Notes under the pieces: generated by a model
What the model was told of the DNA's origin: nothing
The model's database searches: none
What the model saw: the letters and a program-made list of their open reading frames with translations, nothing else
Shown: piece after piece, positions 41,837 through 52,069 of the stretch
Numbering within the stretch: position 1 is the stretch's first letter
Layout: the number at the start of each line of letters is the position of its first letter
Source: Bacteroidia bacterium
GTDB taxonomy: Bacteria > Bacteroidota > Bacteroidia > AKYH767-A > OLB10
Direction of reading: 5' to 3'
Length of the DNA: 64,000 nt
Assembly: GCA_016788165.1 (NCBI GenBank)
Contig: JAEUTH010000025.1
Location: 25,037 to 89,036, forward strand
Made by a program: the position numbers and the translations under genes

Positions 41837-44320
41837 TTATAATTTAATAAAGCGTTTGGCAATACCTTCAACACCTTTAATGTGTACAGTATAAACGCCT
41901 TTTGGTAAAGATGAAATATTGATATTAGCCTCAAAATTTTCATCGTCAACTATTGCCGTTTGGGTAAGCATTACACGGCCCATTAAGTCAGTAACTTCAA
42001 TTGTTGCTTGTCCTTCGATACTGGTTTCTCCAATTACATTAACCACATCTGTTGCAGGATTTGGCATCACATCGAAAATGCCATTCATACCGGCTTCTGT
42101 GTTGTCGTCAACCATTTCGGTTACATTATCATCAATGTTACCTAATTTAGGGGTTATACATGGCAAGGTGCAAAACAGCTCTTGAAGCGAATAAGGTGCA
42201 GTGCCAGTAGTACATTGCGACTTAACTCTAACCGAATAAGTAGTATTTGGGTTTAGGTTCTTAAGAATTGCCTGATTTGCTAAGTTTACAGTACGATACA
42301 TAAACGGTGCATTCGGATGGTTTTCTTTGTAACGAATGGTATGTTTTGTTGCACCGCAAGCACGCCAAGAAACAGTTGCACGGGTGTTTTTAATTAATGT
42401 AACTGCTAAATCTACAATGGCACCACAACCTAAAACTCCAATATTAGTTGTTGCACTTGCAGTACATCCATTACCTCCATCAGTAACCATCACTGTGTAA
42501 GAGCCATTGCTTAAACGATCAAAAGCAAAGTCGTTTTTAATCGAAATGGTTTTAACAAAAATGTTGTTTTTATACAAACTGGCACTGCCTGTTCCGGTAA
42601 ATCCTGTTAAGTATGCATAAATAATGCCTCCTTGTTTACAAGTACCTTCATCATTACCTTTTAAGCTTAAGCCTAAATTACAGCCACTACCACCCGTTAC
42701 AGTATAACTGCTTGAACCCGTGCAACCATTTGCATCGGTAACTGTTACTGTATAGGTTCCGGCACATAGTGAACTAATATCTTCTGAGGTTGCTCCGTTT
42801 GACCAATTATAACCATAAGGAGCAGTACCACCGTTAACCGTTAAATCAATGGCTCCGTTACATCCTGAAGAAGCATTAGTTACATTACCAGATGTGTTAA
42901 TACCTTGATTGTTATTGCCCACAACAACCGATGCAGTTTTTGTACAGCCGGCACTACTTGTAACCGTTACAGTATATGTACCGGCAGCTAAATTGTTGTT
43001 GGCAGCAGTAGTTTTACCGTTAGACCATAAGTAAGTTGAGCCATTGGCTGGTACAGCAGTTACAGTAGCCGAACCATTATTGCCACCACAACTTGCATTT
43101 GTTTTAGATGTTGTAATACTTAAGTCAACTACATTAATAGTATAAGAAAAAACCTGAACACCGTTATTGGGGCAAGCGTCATCTTTAACAGTTACTGTAA
43201 AAATGTGTGGATTGTTTGCTTTATCAGCTGATGTTGGTGTCCAACAAAAAGTTCCGGTTGGTTTTGATGCATTATTGGTGGTAAACGTTGCTGAAGGAAT
43301 TCCGTTATTCCAAGTCATAGTAACGTTTTGATTTGCATCTGCATCGGCTGAGTTTATAGTTGCACAAGTTTGTTGACCGGCACAAATGTTTAAGCTAAAG
43401 TTATTTCCACCGTTAAAACCAGATGCTGTAGGTAAATTGTTATTACCACATGTTGAAACTATAATTTGTATATCGCGTCTTACATAGCCTATTAGGTTTC
43501 CGTTTCTGAACTCTTTAACCTTTACAGCTAACACACCTACCTGACTTACATTGGGTGTAAAACTTAAAGCTCCGGTTACCGGGTCCATAGTAAATGTGCC
43601 GGTTGCAGTTGTCAAAAATGGATTGTTTTTTGATAATCCTGCAATAAAAGTACACGGTACTCCGCTTGCAGTCAATGGATCATCTAATTCATAAGCTAAT
43701 GAATCGCCATCGGCATCAATAGCGCCTTGGTTAAAATTAAAAGGTTGATTAACACAGGCAAAACCTATAGGGTTATTAGAAAACGTAGGAGCATTATTAC
43801 ACTGGTTATTATTATTTTTAAGTAAGGTTTCTGTATATAAACTTTGACCACTTGCACCTACTATGGTGGTTATTGCACCATTACGGCAACATTCTGAATA
43901 AGAAATAATCCAATCGCTGCAAGAGTTTTGTAAAGTGATGGTACCTTCATATACCCATTTACGTAATCCGAATGCAGAGCCACCTTGACATGTAGAAAGC
44001 GTGCCGGCACAGGTTGAAGAAATTATTTCGCCATTAGTGAATGTTGCAGAATTGGGCTTTTTTGAAAGTAATAGCGAAAGATTTTGACCACATGAAACAG
44101 AAGATATGCTAACGGTAATTGAGCCAGGTTCACTAACACCGCTGCAATCGCGATAAAACACATAGGTAACACGGTATTGATTGCCACCTAAACAGGTGTA
44201 GTACAAGTCGGCACCTGCATTATGCGATGCCAAAGCGGTTTGTGTAAAGAAGCTCATAAATAAGAGCGACAGAAACACAAGTGCAGCAGTTTGTTGTAGT
44301 TTTCGTAGTTTGTTTTTCAT
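41837..44320 (-). CDS. T9SS-secreted protein with SprB repeats and FN3 domain
   Basis: The 827 residues have a signal peptide ending near ALASHN and then [19 protein letters not shown], the start of a conserved Bacteroidota N-terminal domain with paired cysteines. Cadherin/Ig-like segments follow ([33 protein letters not shown]), then two SprB-like repeats ([11 protein letters not shown] and [13 protein letters not shown]), a fibronectin III-like domain ([19 protein letters not shown] ... YSVRVKSQC) and a C-terminal T9SS sorting domain ([10 protein letters not shown] ... [10 protein letters not shown]). It should be exported and fixed to the surface or released. The start at 44320 gives a proper signal peptide; an ATG 51 bases upstream does not. 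Confidence 0.87.
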   Translation of the reverse strand: MKNKLRKLQQTAALVFLSLLFMSFFTQTALASHNAGADLYYTCLGGNQYRVTYVFYRDCSGVSEPGSITVSISSVSCGQNLSLLLSKKPNSATFTNGEIISSTCAGTLSTCQGGSAFGLRKWVYEGTITLQNSCSDWIISYSECCRNGAITTIVGASGQSLYTETLLKNNNNQCNNAPTFSNNPIGFACVNQPFNFNQGAIDADGDSLAYELDDPLTASGVPCTFIAGLSKNNPFLTTATGTFTMDPVTGALSFTPNVSQVGVLAVKVKEFRNGNLIGYVRRDIQIIVSTCGNNNLPTASGFNGGNNFSLNICAGQQTCATINSADADANQNVTMTWNNGIPSATFTTNNASKPTGTFCWTPTSADKANNPHIFTVTVKDDACPNNGVQVFSYTINVVDLSITTSKTNASCGGNNGSATVTAVPANGSTYLWSNGKTTAANNNLAAGTYTVTVTSSAGCTKTASVVVGNNNQGINTSGNVTNASSGCNGAIDLTVNGGTAPYGYNWSNGATSEDISSLCAGTYTVTVTDANGCTGSSSYTVTGGSGCNLGLSLKGNDEGTCKQGGIIYAYLTGFTGTGSASLYKNNIFVKTISIKNDFAFDRLSNGSYTVMVTDGGNGCTASATTNIGVLGCGAIVDLAVTLIKNTRATVSWRACGATKHTIRYKENHPNAPFMYRTVNLANQAILKNLNPNTTYSVRVKSQCTTGTAPYSLQELFCTLPCITPKLGNIDDNVTEMVDDNTEAGMNGIFDVMPNPATDVVNVIGETSIEGQATIEVTDLMGRVMLTQTAIVDDENFEANINISSLPKGVYTVHIKGVEGIAKRFIKL

Positions 44321-44582
44321 TGGTAAATTAAGTTTAAAAATTAAATATTTGATATGAGCAAGATAAGCCACAAAACAAGCCTTACATACTAACTTTTGTT
44401 ATAATCTTTGGCCCAAAAGTGATTTGTTATCAGGCAAAAAGCTGTTAGTAGTAATGTTTAGAGTAGATCTGTTAAAATGTTACTCGTAGTGGTTGGCTCA
44501 AGGTTACACCATTAGGCTGTCAAATAGATTTGTTTTTGGTTAACATTAAAAAAAAATAGGCTAACCTTAAATAATTTAAAGT
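44321..44582. other. Non-coding region between ahcY and a T9SS gene
   Basis: This AT-rich stretch should hold the promoter and leader of the T9SS gene at 41837. I found no TAnnTTTG match on the minus strand, no riboswitch-like structure and no small gene. The only other element is the ahcY terminator at its right end. Confidence 0.5.
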
Positions 44583-44612
44583 AAAAAGCCCTGAATTTAT
44601 TCAGGGCTTTTT
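44583..44612 (-). terminator. Intrinsic terminator of ahcY
   Basis: A perfect 13-bp stem (aaaaagccctgaa / ttcagggcttttt) with loop TTTA lies 20 bases after the ahcY stop codon. Confidence 0.9.
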
Positions 44613-44632
44613 CAAAAAACTAATAAGCTTTT

Positions 44633-45952
44633 CTAATACCTGTAAAGATCGTTTTTAAATGGCCCCTCTACATTTACTCCAATGTATTTTGCTTGTTGTG
44701 GGGTAAGGGTATCTAATTCAACACCAATTTTTTTAAGGTGTAAACGCGCTACTTTTTCATCTAATGCTTTAGGTAAGGTGTACACTTTGTTTTCATACTT
44801 ATCAGCATTTGTCCAAAGTTCAATTTGGGCTATGGTTTGGTTGGTAAATGATGAACTCATTACAAATGACGGATGACCCATTGCACAGCCTAAGTTTACC
44901 AAACGGCCTTCGGCAAGTACAATTATATCTTTTTGATTGATGCTGTACTTATCAACCTGTGGTTTTATCTCTTCTTTTGTATGACCATAATTCTCATTAA
45001 GCCAAGCCATATCAATTTCATTATCAAAGTGGCCGATGTTGCAAACAATGGCGTTGTGCTTCATTGCTTTAAAGTGTTTTTCGTTTATGATATTAAAGTT
45101 TCCGGTTGCAGTAACAATTACATCGGCTTCTTTAACGGCATCTTCCATTTTCTTAACTTCATAGCCTTCCATAGCTGCTTGTAAGGCACAAATCGGATCT
45201 ATTTCGGTAACAATTACACGTACTTTAGCATCGCGTAAGCTTTCGGCCGATCCTTTACCTACATCGCCATAACCGGCAACAACAGCAACCTTACCTGCCA
45301 GCATTAAATCGGTAGCTCTTCGTATGGCATCAACCAATGACTCGCGGCAACCATATTTATTATCAAACTTTGATTTTGTTACCGAGTCGTTTATGTTAAT
45401 TGCAGGCAACGGAAGTGTTCCTTTTTGTACGCGCTCGTTCAAACGCAACACACCTGTGGTAGTTTCTTCACTTATGCCTTTAATGCCAGCGGCTAATTCA
45501 GGATATACATCTAAAACCATATTGGTTAAATCTCCCCCATCATCTAAAATCATGTTAAGCGGTTTTTGCTCGGCACCAAAGTGTAGTGTTTGTTCAATAC
45601 ACCAATCAAACTCTTCGGCATTCATCCCTTTCCAGGCGTAAACCGGTATGCCGGCAGCGGCAATTGCTGCGGCAGCATGATCTTGTGTGCTAAAAATATT
45701 ACAAGAACTCCAGGTAACTTCGGCACCCAAGGCTTTAAGTGTTTCTATTAATACGGCTGTTTGAATGGTCATGTGGAGGCAGCCGGCTATACGAGCACCT
45801 TTAAGTGGTTGTGTGGGGCCAAACTCATCGCGAAGCGCCATTAAACCCGGCATTTCGGCTTCGGCTAATTTAATTTCTTTACGTCCCCAAGCTGCTAACG
45901 ATATATCCTTAACCTTATAAGGAACATACGATTTTACTTCTGTTTTAAGCAT
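44633..45952 (-). CDS. ahcY: Adenosylhomocysteinase
   Basis: Cleaves S-adenosylhomocysteine to adenosine and homocysteine with bound NAD, keeping SAM-dependent methylation going. The 439 residues carry the family blocks: [70 protein letters not shown], the NAD-binding [14 protein letters not shown], and the C-terminal [20 protein letters not shown] with LYRY at the end. These include the catalytic aspartates, the lysine-aspartate pair and the C-terminal NAD lysine and tyrosine. The start at 45952 ([10 protein letters not shown]) was preferred over an ATG 48 bases upstream. It is a single gene with its own terminator. Confidence 0.96.
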   Translation of the reverse strand: MLKTEVKSYVPYKVKDISLAAWGRKEIKLAEAEMPGLMALRDEFGPTQPLKGARIAGCLHMTIQTAVLIETLKALGAEVTWSSCNIFSTQDHAAAAIAAAGIPVYAWKGMNAEEFDWCIEQTLHFGAEQKPLNMILDDGGDLTNMVLDVYPELAAGIKGISEETTTGVLRLNERVQKGTLPLPAININDSVTKSKFDNKYGCRESLVDAIRRATDLMLAGKVAVVAGYGDVGKGSAESLRDAKVRVIVTEIDPICALQAAMEGYEVKKMEDAVKEADVIVTATGNFNIINEKHFKAMKHNAIVCNIGHFDNEIDMAWLNENYGHTKEEIKPQVDKYSINQKDIIVLAEGRLVNLGCAMGHPSFVMSSSFTNQTIAQIELWTNADKYENKVYTLPKALDEKVARLHLKKIGVELDTLTPQQAKYIGVNVEGPFKNDLYRY

Positions 45953-46098
45953 AGTTTTTAAAATTTTGTGCGAAAGTATATAATTAAAATAGGCTTTCAA
46001 ATAAATGACCTATCAAGTGAAGTAACCATGTTGGTTTGATTTATCTTTTTTGCCAATATGTTTTTTGAATTTGAAGTTATACTTACCAACTTGCAGCC

Positions 46099-46842
46099 AT
46101 GCAGATTTATGATATAATTATAAAAAATTGCCGGCAAAAGAAAAAGCAGATTGCAGTACTTGTTGATCCCGATAAAATTGATGAAAAAGGAGTAATTAAC
46201 TTAGCCACTTTGGCCCAAAAATTTTGTCCCGACTTTATTTTTGTGGGTGGTAGTTTGCTTACAAATGGAAGTTTATCCAATGTTGTTTCGCTGCTAAAAA
46301 TGCATTGTACGATACCGGTAATTTTATTTCCGGGCAACATACTACAAATTGAGGCGCAGGCAGATGCCATGTTACTGCTATCATTAGTGAGCGGGCGAAA
46401 TGCTGAATTACTTATAGGTAATCACGTAGTTGCCGCACCGATTTTAAAAGAAAAAAAGCTTCAAACAATCAGTTGTGGCTATATGCTTATTGAAAGTGGA
46501 AATATTACAACAGCCTTATATATGAGCAATACGCAACCCATACCCAATACAAAAAAGGACATTGCAGCTTGTACAGCCCTGGCTGCTACTATGTTAGGTA
46601 TGAAGACCATTTATATGGATGCAGGCAGTGGTGCTGCCCTGCCGGTACCCGCATCAATGATTGAAGCCGTAAGTGCCGAAGTTGATGTGCCACTTATAGT
46701 TGGGGGTGGCATAAAAACGGTGCAACAGGCTCAGGCAGCGTGGCATAGTGGTGCTGATATTGTTGTGGTAGGTAACGCTATTGAAACGGATATTTTAATG
46801 ATGGAACAAATGATTGAAGCTGCCAAGGTTTTTAATGCATGA
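46099..46842 (+). CDS. Geranylgeranylglyceryl phosphate synthase family protein
   Basis: A 247-residue TIM-barrel enzyme that joins sn-glycerol 1-phosphate to a polyprenyl diphosphate. The N-terminal QIAVLVDPDKID binds the diphosphate, and FVGGSLLTNG, ILFPGN, YMDAGSGA and VPLIVGGGIKT (phosphate-binding) are the typical blocks. Archaea use this step for membrane lipids; Bacteroidota have a related enzyme whose final product and purpose are still unclear. There is no archaeal lipid gene nearby. The stop overlaps the ATG of pnuC (ATGA), so all three genes from here to 47950 are probably one operon. Confidence 0.9.
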   Translation: MQIYDIIIKNCRQKKKQIAVLVDPDKIDEKGVINLATLAQKFCPDFIFVGGSLLTNGSLSNVVSLLKMHCTIPVILFPGNILQIEAQADAMLLLSLVSGRNAELLIGNHVVAAPILKEKKLQTISCGYMLIESGNITTALYMSNTQPIPNTKKDIAACTALAATMLGMKTIYMDAGSGAALPVPASMIEAVSAEVDVPLIVGGGIKTVQQAQAAWHSGADIVVVGNAIETDILMMEQMIEAAKVFNA

Positions 46843-47393
46843 TTTCTTCGTTAGAGTTTATCGGGGCTTGTTTTGGCGTTTTAGGTATTTGGCTTACTGC
46901 AAAAAAAAATGTGCTGTGTTTTCCGGTAGGTATAATCAATGTGTTAATTACAGCTAATGTTGTATTTGAAGTAAAGCTATATGCCGATGTTGTTCAGCAG
47001 CTAATGTATTTAGTGTTATTAGTATATGGTTGGATAAATTGGACAAAATCTCAAAACATAAAGAGCGTAAGCTATTGTACAGTTACTCAAAAAATATTTG
47101 TTGTGGTAATCACTTTGATTATTGGCACTGTTGGTTATTTTATTTTAAAAAAATATACAAATGCAACCTATCCGGCAGCCGATGCCTATGCAACTGCTGT
47201 TTGTTTTGCTGCACAATTTTTAATAGCCAAACGCAAAATCGAAAACTGGTGGCTGTGGTTATTTGCAAATTTAGTTTACGTGGTAATTTTTTATTTGAAA
47301 CAAATGCCCTGGTATGCTGGCCTATCTGTAATATATTTTTTGCAAGCAATTTTTGGTCTTAAACAATGGCACAAGCAACTCAAAACCATATAG
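46839..47393 (+). CDS. pnuC: Nicotinamide riboside transporter PnuC
   Basis: A 184-residue inner-membrane protein that lets nicotinamide riboside enter by facilitated diffusion. It has about seven hydrophobic segments (for example LEFIGACFGVLGIWLTA, IFVVVITLIIGTVGYFIL and LWLFANLVYVVIFYL) and the PnuC motifs NVVFEVKLYADVVQQ and YLVLLVYGWINW, with aromatic residues for the nicotinamide. It overlaps the upstream GGGP synthase by 4 bases and the downstream nadR-like kinase by 28 bases. The kinase next door, which traps the riboside by phosphorylation, supports the nicotinamide riboside call over thiamine (PnuT). Confidence 0.88.
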   Translation: MISSLEFIGACFGVLGIWLTAKKNVLCFPVGIINVLITANVVFEVKLYADVVQQLMYLVLLVYGWINWTKSQNIKSVSYCTVTQKIFVVVITLIIGTVGYFILKKYTNATYPAADAYATAVCFAAQFLIAKRKIENWWLWLFANLVYVVIFYLKQMPWYAGLSVIYFLQAIFGLKQWHKQLKTI

Positions 47394-47950
47394 TAAATCA
47401 TATTGCCATTGTGGGTCCTGAAAGTACAGGTAAATCGGTTATGGCAAAGCAACTTGCACAAATTTATAACGGCATTTATGTTGAAGAATATGCACGTATG
47501 TATTTGGAACAATTAGACAGAAATTATAATGAACAAGATCTTTTATTAATAGCAAAACAACAATTATTGCTAGAAGAAGAGGCATTAAGCATATACAAGA
47601 ATAATAGTAACAAACTGCAGCCTTTTATTTTTTACGATACAACATTACTTGTAATAAAAATCTGGAGTGAATTTAAATATGGGCAATGCAATGCTTGGAT
47701 TTTGCAAATGCTTAAAAAAAGAAAGTACAACCTGCAATTACTAATGGATATAGATTTGCCTTGGGAGTTTGATCCAATACGCGAACATCCCGACAAGCGG
47801 CAAATACTGCTGGAACGCTACCAAGCGGAACTGAAAAAACCACATGCTAATTATCATACCGTAAATGGACTTGAAAAGGAAAGGCTGCAAAATGCGGTAG
47901 CAATAATTAATCAACAGATAGAGTTAGGGGTATTGATAAATAACGGTTAA
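47366..47950 (+). CDS. nadR: NadR-type ribosylnicotinamide kinase
   Basis: The 194 residues form a P-loop kinase matching the C-terminal half of NadR. Walker A is GPESTGKS (17-24); then VEEYARMYL, FYDTTLLVIKIWSEFKYG (Walker-B-like aspartate) and DLPWEFDPIREHPDKR (lid with arginines) follow. It should phosphorylate nicotinamide riboside to NMN in the cytoplasm, keeping what PnuC brings in. The nucleotidyltransferase and regulator parts of the long NadR of enterobacteria are missing, so NMN must be adenylated by another enzyme. No internal ATG precedes the P-loop, so the 28-base overlap with pnuC is fixed. Confidence 0.87.
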   Translation: MAQATQNHIVNHIAIVGPESTGKSVMAKQLAQIYNGIYVEEYARMYLEQLDRNYNEQDLLLIAKQQLLLEEEALSIYKNNSNKLQPFIFYDTTLLVIKIWSEFKYGQCNAWILQMLKKRKYNLQLLMDIDLPWEFDPIREHPDKRQILLERYQAELKKPHANYHTVNGLEKERLQNAVAIINQQIELGVLINNG

Positions 47951-48007
47951 AAAAAAATGAAGGAATTATAAAACAATACTTTTAGCACCATCCAAAATTT
48001 GCGCAAT

Positions 48008-50326
48008 ATGAAAATACACTTTACCTTTTGTTTACTCTTGGTACTTAGTCAGCTAAATGCACAACATGGTGCTAATCATCAAGGCAAATTTGAACAATTA
48101 GGGCAAACGCTGGCCGATCCGAATATGTACCGTTCAGCATCGGGTGCGCCTGGGCCTAAGTACTGGCAACAAAGAGCCGATTATAATATTAATGCAACAC
48201 TTACCGAGTCGGATCAGCGCATTAGGGGTAGCGAAACAATTACTTATTATAATAACTCGCCCGAGATACTTACTTTTTTATGGCTTCAACTTGACGAAAA
48301 TGTTTTTGTAAATACCAATGAAGCTAATACGCAAAACACATCGAAAATGAATGAAAACATGAGTTTGAAAGATGTGCGCAATTTAGCTAACGCGCCCAAC
48401 GATTTGGGGATAAAAATTGAAGCCGTTACAGATGTTGGTGGCAAAGCTTTGCACTACGTAATTAACGAAACCATGATGCGTGTTGATTTGCCAAAACCTT
48501 TAAAAACAGGAGAAAAATTTGCATTCAAAGTAACATGGAATTACCGCATGGTTAATCGCATCGAACGCTGGGGTCGTGGAGGCTATGAGTATTTTAGCGA
48601 TGACAGTAATTACATGTTTACCATTGCACAATGGTATCCACGTATGTGTGTTTACAGCGATTGGCAGGGTTGGAACCACAAACAATTTACAGGCACAGCC
48701 GAATTTGCACTTACGTTCGGAAATTTTGATGTAAGCCTAACCGTACCTGCTGATTATATGGTTGCAGGTACCGGCCAATGCAGTAACTATGCTTCGGTTT
48801 TAACCGCAGCACAATTATCAAGATATAAAAAGGCAACACAAGCCACCGAGCCTGTTGAAATTGTATTGAAACAAGAGGCCATAGATGCAGAGAAGAATAA
48901 AACCAAAGCAACAAAAACATGGAACTATCATGCCGAAAATGTACGTGATTTTGCCATGCTTGCTTCACCAAAACTTATTTGGGATGCAATGAACGTTACC
49001 ATTGATGGCAAAAACATTATGGCAATGAGCTATTACCCCAAGGAGGCTTATGGTTTGTATCGAAAATACTCAACAAGGGTTGTAGCCACTACATTAAAAA
49101 CGTATTCCAAATACACCATCGGTTATCCCTATCCGGTAGCAATTTCATGCGAAGCAGCCAGTGGTATGGAATATCCGATGATTTGCTTCAACTTTGGCCG
49201 TACTGAAAAAGATGGCACTTACAGTGAAGCCACAAAAAATGGAATGATTGGCGTTATCATTCACGAAGTAGGGCATAACTTTTTTCCGATGATTGTTAAT
49301 AGCGATGAGCGTCAGTGGACTTGGATGGATGAAGGTTTAAATACATTTTGTCAATACTTAACCGAGCAGGCCTGGGATGTTAATTTTCCATCGCGCAGAG
49401 GCCCGGCCCATAGAATTGTAGATTATATGAAGCTGCCCAAAGAACAATTAGAGCCCATTATGACTAATGGCGATAACCTGGTGCAACGCGGTGGCAATGG
49501 CTATGGTAAACCTGCAACAGCATTAAATATTTTGCGCGAAACAATTTTAGGACGCGATTTATTTGACTTCGCTTTTAAAGAATATGCCAGGCGATGGGCC
49601 TTTAAGCATCCTACACCTAACGATTTTTTCAGAACAATGGAAGATGCAAGCGGTACTGATTTAGATTGGTTTTGGCGTGGCTGGTTTTTTGGAATCGAAC
49701 CTTGTGATATAAGCATTGATAAAGTTTCGTGGTATAAGGTAAACACCAAAAACCCTAAAGTTGAATTAGCCGATAAAGAGACTGTAAATAATTATGAAGA
49801 AAGTAACGTAAGCCGTACACGCAATATGGCTGCACAAAAATCGGAAGTAGAAACCGACACAGCCTTAGCCGACTTTTATACCTCATACAATAAATATGAG
49901 CCTTCGGCCAAAGCAACCGAAGATTATAATACCTATTTGGAAAGCTTAAGTGCCGATGAAAAATCTTTTTTAAGTGCAGGTAAAAACTTTTATCAAATAA
50001 ACTTTAAAAACCTAGGCGGTTTATTGATGCCAGTTATTTTGGAGATGACATTTGCTGATGGCAGTAAACAAATTGAACGCATGCCGGCTTCAATTTGGCG
50101 CATTAATGAAGATGAAGTTAGAAAGGTTTTTATAACTGATAAAGAAGTTGTTTCATTTAAACTGGATCCATACCGCGAAACAGCTGATATTGATGAAAGT
50201 AATAATGTAGCCGGTAAACCTACCGGAGTTCCAAATAAATTTGAGTTGTTTAAAGAAAAACAATCGGGCCGCAGGGGTGGTAGTACCGGTGAAGAAAATC
50301 CAATGCAAAGAGCGAGAAAACAATAA
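48008..50326 (+). CDS. Exported M1-family metallopeptidase
   Basis: The 772 residues begin with a signal peptide (FTFCLLLVLSQLNAQ) and an aminopeptidase-N-like beta domain (INATLTESDQRIRGSETITYYN split over residues 55-80). The zinc site is complete: HEVGH at 419-423, then 18 residues to E442 in WMDEG, the HEXXH-x18-E pattern of the gluzincins. The substrate loop ASGMEYPM replaces the usual GAMEN motif of M1 aminopeptidases, as in many Bacteroidota members. The C-terminus ends in a Gly/Arg-rich tail (RRGGSTGEENP). It probably trims peptides outside the inner membrane. The ATG at 48008 is preferred over a TTG 9 bases before. Confidence 0.88.
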   Translation: MKIHFTFCLLLVLSQLNAQHGANHQGKFEQLGQTLADPNMYRSASGAPGPKYWQQRADYNINATLTESDQRIRGSETITYYNNSPEILTFLWLQLDENVFVNTNEANTQNTSKMNENMSLKDVRNLANAPNDLGIKIEAVTDVGGKALHYVINETMMRVDLPKPLKTGEKFAFKVTWNYRMVNRIERWGRGGYEYFSDDSNYMFTIAQWYPRMCVYSDWQGWNHKQFTGTAEFALTFGNFDVSLTVPADYMVAGTGQCSNYASVLTAAQLSRYKKATQATEPVEIVLKQEAIDAEKNKTKATKTWNYHAENVRDFAMLASPKLIWDAMNVTIDGKNIMAMSYYPKEAYGLYRKYSTRVVATTLKTYSKYTIGYPYPVAISCEAASGMEYPMICFNFGRTEKDGTYSEATKNGMIGVIIHEVGHNFFPMIVNSDERQWTWMDEGLNTFCQYLTEQAWDVNFPSRRGPAHRIVDYMKLPKEQLEPIMTNGDNLVQRGGNGYGKPATALNILRETILGRDLFDFAFKEYARRWAFKHPTPNDFFRTMEDASGTDLDWFWRGWFFGIEPCDISIDKVSWYKVNTKNPKVELADKETVNNYEESNVSRTRNMAAQKSEVETDTALADFYTSYNKYEPSAKATEDYNTYLESLSADEKSFLSAGKNFYQINFKNLGGLLMPVILEMTFADGSKQIERMPASIWRINEDEVRKVFITDKEVVSFKLDPYRETADIDESNNVAGKPTGVPNKFELFKEKQSGRRGGSTGEENPMQRARKQ

Positions 50327-50336
50327 CGTTATATAT

Positions 50337-50379
50337 AAAAAAAGACGGCTTCGTATTATTTTGAAGCCGCCTTTTTTTT
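50337..50379. terminator. Bidirectional hairpin terminator
   Basis: An A-run, stem cggcttc / gaagccg with flanking pairs and loop of about 10 bases, and a run of eight T lie between the convergent M1 peptidase and SBBP-repeat genes. Confidence 0.85.
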
Positions 50380-50392
50380 GGAATAACATTTT

Positions 50393-52036
50393 TTAATGTG
50401 CAATCAGTACTTTCATCATACTAACATTTTCAGCACTTAGTAGTTTAACGGTATAAAATCCGTTTGCCCATGCAGTTGTGTTTATTGTAAGGTTGTCAGT
50501 AATGTCATTGCTTACATAAACCATATTGCCAACAACATCATAAACTTCTACCTGATGCGCCTGATTCAAATAACTGGTGTTGAAGCTTAAAACATTATTA
50601 GCCGGATTTGGATACACCAGATTGTTTATTTGATTCACCTCATTAATACTGGCATAAAAACCAGGCACACCGGCAATAAAGCCACTAAATGTATTGCTAG
50701 CTGTAAGGGTAATGTTGCCTGTAAGTGTTGCTGTACCTTGATAGCCACCTACTGCATAAAAATAATTGTTTGCTGGCGACCAACACACATTCATTCCTAA
50801 ATCATCACCGGAACCTCCTATTTTTAAAGCATACTGGCATGTGCCCGTAGGGTCGTACTTGGCTACAAAACCATCACCAACACCAGATGAGGTTAGCGTG
50901 GTTGATACAAAATTTGCAGTTCCCATAAAGCTACCCGCCACTACGCTATAGCCATAACTATCAGTAGAAATACCATTACCTGCATCAGAACCGGGTGCAG
51001 CAGAACCGGCTTTTTTGGCAAATTTACAAACACCTAATGAGTCATATTTAGCTATAAACATATCTTCGGCATTACCTGCTGTCAAGTTAAAGCTGCTGGG
51101 TGCCGCACCAAAAGTTGCGTTTAAAATAAACGCACCTGTTATATAAACGTTACCAAACGAATCGGTACTTAATGCATTACAATAATCGTTGGCTGTACCA
51201 CCGGCACGTTTAACCCATTGGTTAGTTCCATCTAAGGCATACTTGGCTACTACTGCATCAGATTGGCCATAGCTGTTAACACTATTAGTACCGAATGTAC
51301 AGTTATTGCCAATAATAATACCGGCTAAATAAATGCTGTTATTACGAAATTGAATTGATTTTGCTACATCATTATCAGATGCACCACCTGCACGTTTAGC
51401 CCAAACCGGCTGCATATTTACATCATAGGCTGCTAAAAAAATATCGGATAAGGGGCTTAGGTTTGGTGTTTGAATACTATCATTTCCAAAAAAGCATTTA
51501 AAACCAAACGAACCGCCAATGTAATAACGGCCTTGCATATCTGTAGTTATTGTGTTTAAGTTATCGGTAGAAGTACCGCCCGCAGTATTAAACTTAATCA
51601 AATTGCCTTGTGTATCATGTTTAATCATAAACATATCGGTTTGGCCTAAGGAAATTGTATAGCTGGTATCAATATTAAAATAGTTGGTAAAATTACCTCC
51701 TAAAATAACATTGCCTGCTGCATCAATGGCAACACATGTTCCATAGGTTTGCGAAATACTAAAGCCATAAGTGCGTGCCCATAAGCAATTACCGGTGGCA
51801 TTAAATTTAGCTAAATAGGCATCGGTAGTACCTTTGGCAACAATACTTACGGTATCAAAAGTTTGGGTGCCCGAAAAACAGCCAGCCACGTAACTATTTC
51901 CGGCATTGTCGGTTACAATTTTTTTAGGTAGTAGTTGTGTGCCATTACCATTAAAACTTTTAGCCCACGAAAACTGCATTTGGCTATAACTAAAATGGGT
52001 AAGCAATAAAAAAAGTAAAGTGTAAATTATTCTCAT
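50393..52036 (-). CDS. T9SS-secreted SBBP-repeat (beta-propeller-like) protein
   Basis: The 547 residues have a signal peptide (IIYTLLFLLLTHFSYSQ), a chain of about seven SBBP-like repeats of 50-60 residues and a T9SS sorting domain (VYPNPANNVLSF ... WANGFYTVKLL). Repeat units share DNAGNSYVAGCFSGT, DAYLAKFNATGNCLWAR and similar strings such as DSFGNVYITGAFILNATFG and DSYGYSVVAGSFMGTANF. These probably fold as a propeller or solenoid outside the cell. No catalytic residues are seen. It begins 33 bases after dsbD. The ATG at 52036 gives a normal signal peptide, unlike one 33 bases earlier. Confidence 0.85.
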   Translation of the reverse strand: MRIIYTLLFLLLTHFSYSQMQFSWAKSFNGNGTQLLPKKIVTDNAGNSYVAGCFSGTQTFDTVSIVAKGTTDAYLAKFNATGNCLWARTYGFSISQTYGTCVAIDAAGNVILGGNFTNYFNIDTSYTISLGQTDMFMIKHDTQGNLIKFNTAGGTSTDNLNTITTDMQGRYYIGGSFGFKCFFGNDSIQTPNLSPLSDIFLAAYDVNMQPVWAKRAGGASDNDVAKSIQFRNNSIYLAGIIIGNNCTFGTNSVNSYGQSDAVVAKYALDGTNQWVKRAGGTANDYCNALSTDSFGNVYITGAFILNATFGAAPSSFNLTAGNAEDMFIAKYDSLGVCKFAKKAGSAAPGSDAGNGISTDSYGYSVVAGSFMGTANFVSTTLTSSGVGDGFVAKYDPTGTCQYALKIGGSGDDLGMNVCWSPANNYFYAVGGYQGTATLTGNITLTASNTFSGFIAGVPGFYASINEVNQINNLVYPNPANNVLSFNTSYLNQAHQVEVYDVVGNMVYVSNDITDNLTINTTAWANGFYTVKLLSAENVSMMKVLIAH

Positions 52037-52069
52037 GGTGTGTGAATTTGGATGGGGATTATAGTTCAA

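Noticed and set aside
45953..46098. SAH- or SAM-type riboswitch before ahcY
   Set aside because: The leader is short and AT-rich, and I see no paired elements of known SAH or SAM aptamers.
46839..47393. Thiamine transporter (PnuT) instead of PnuC
   Set aside because: The next gene is a nicotinamide riboside kinase, and there is no thiamine gene or TPP riboswitch nearby.
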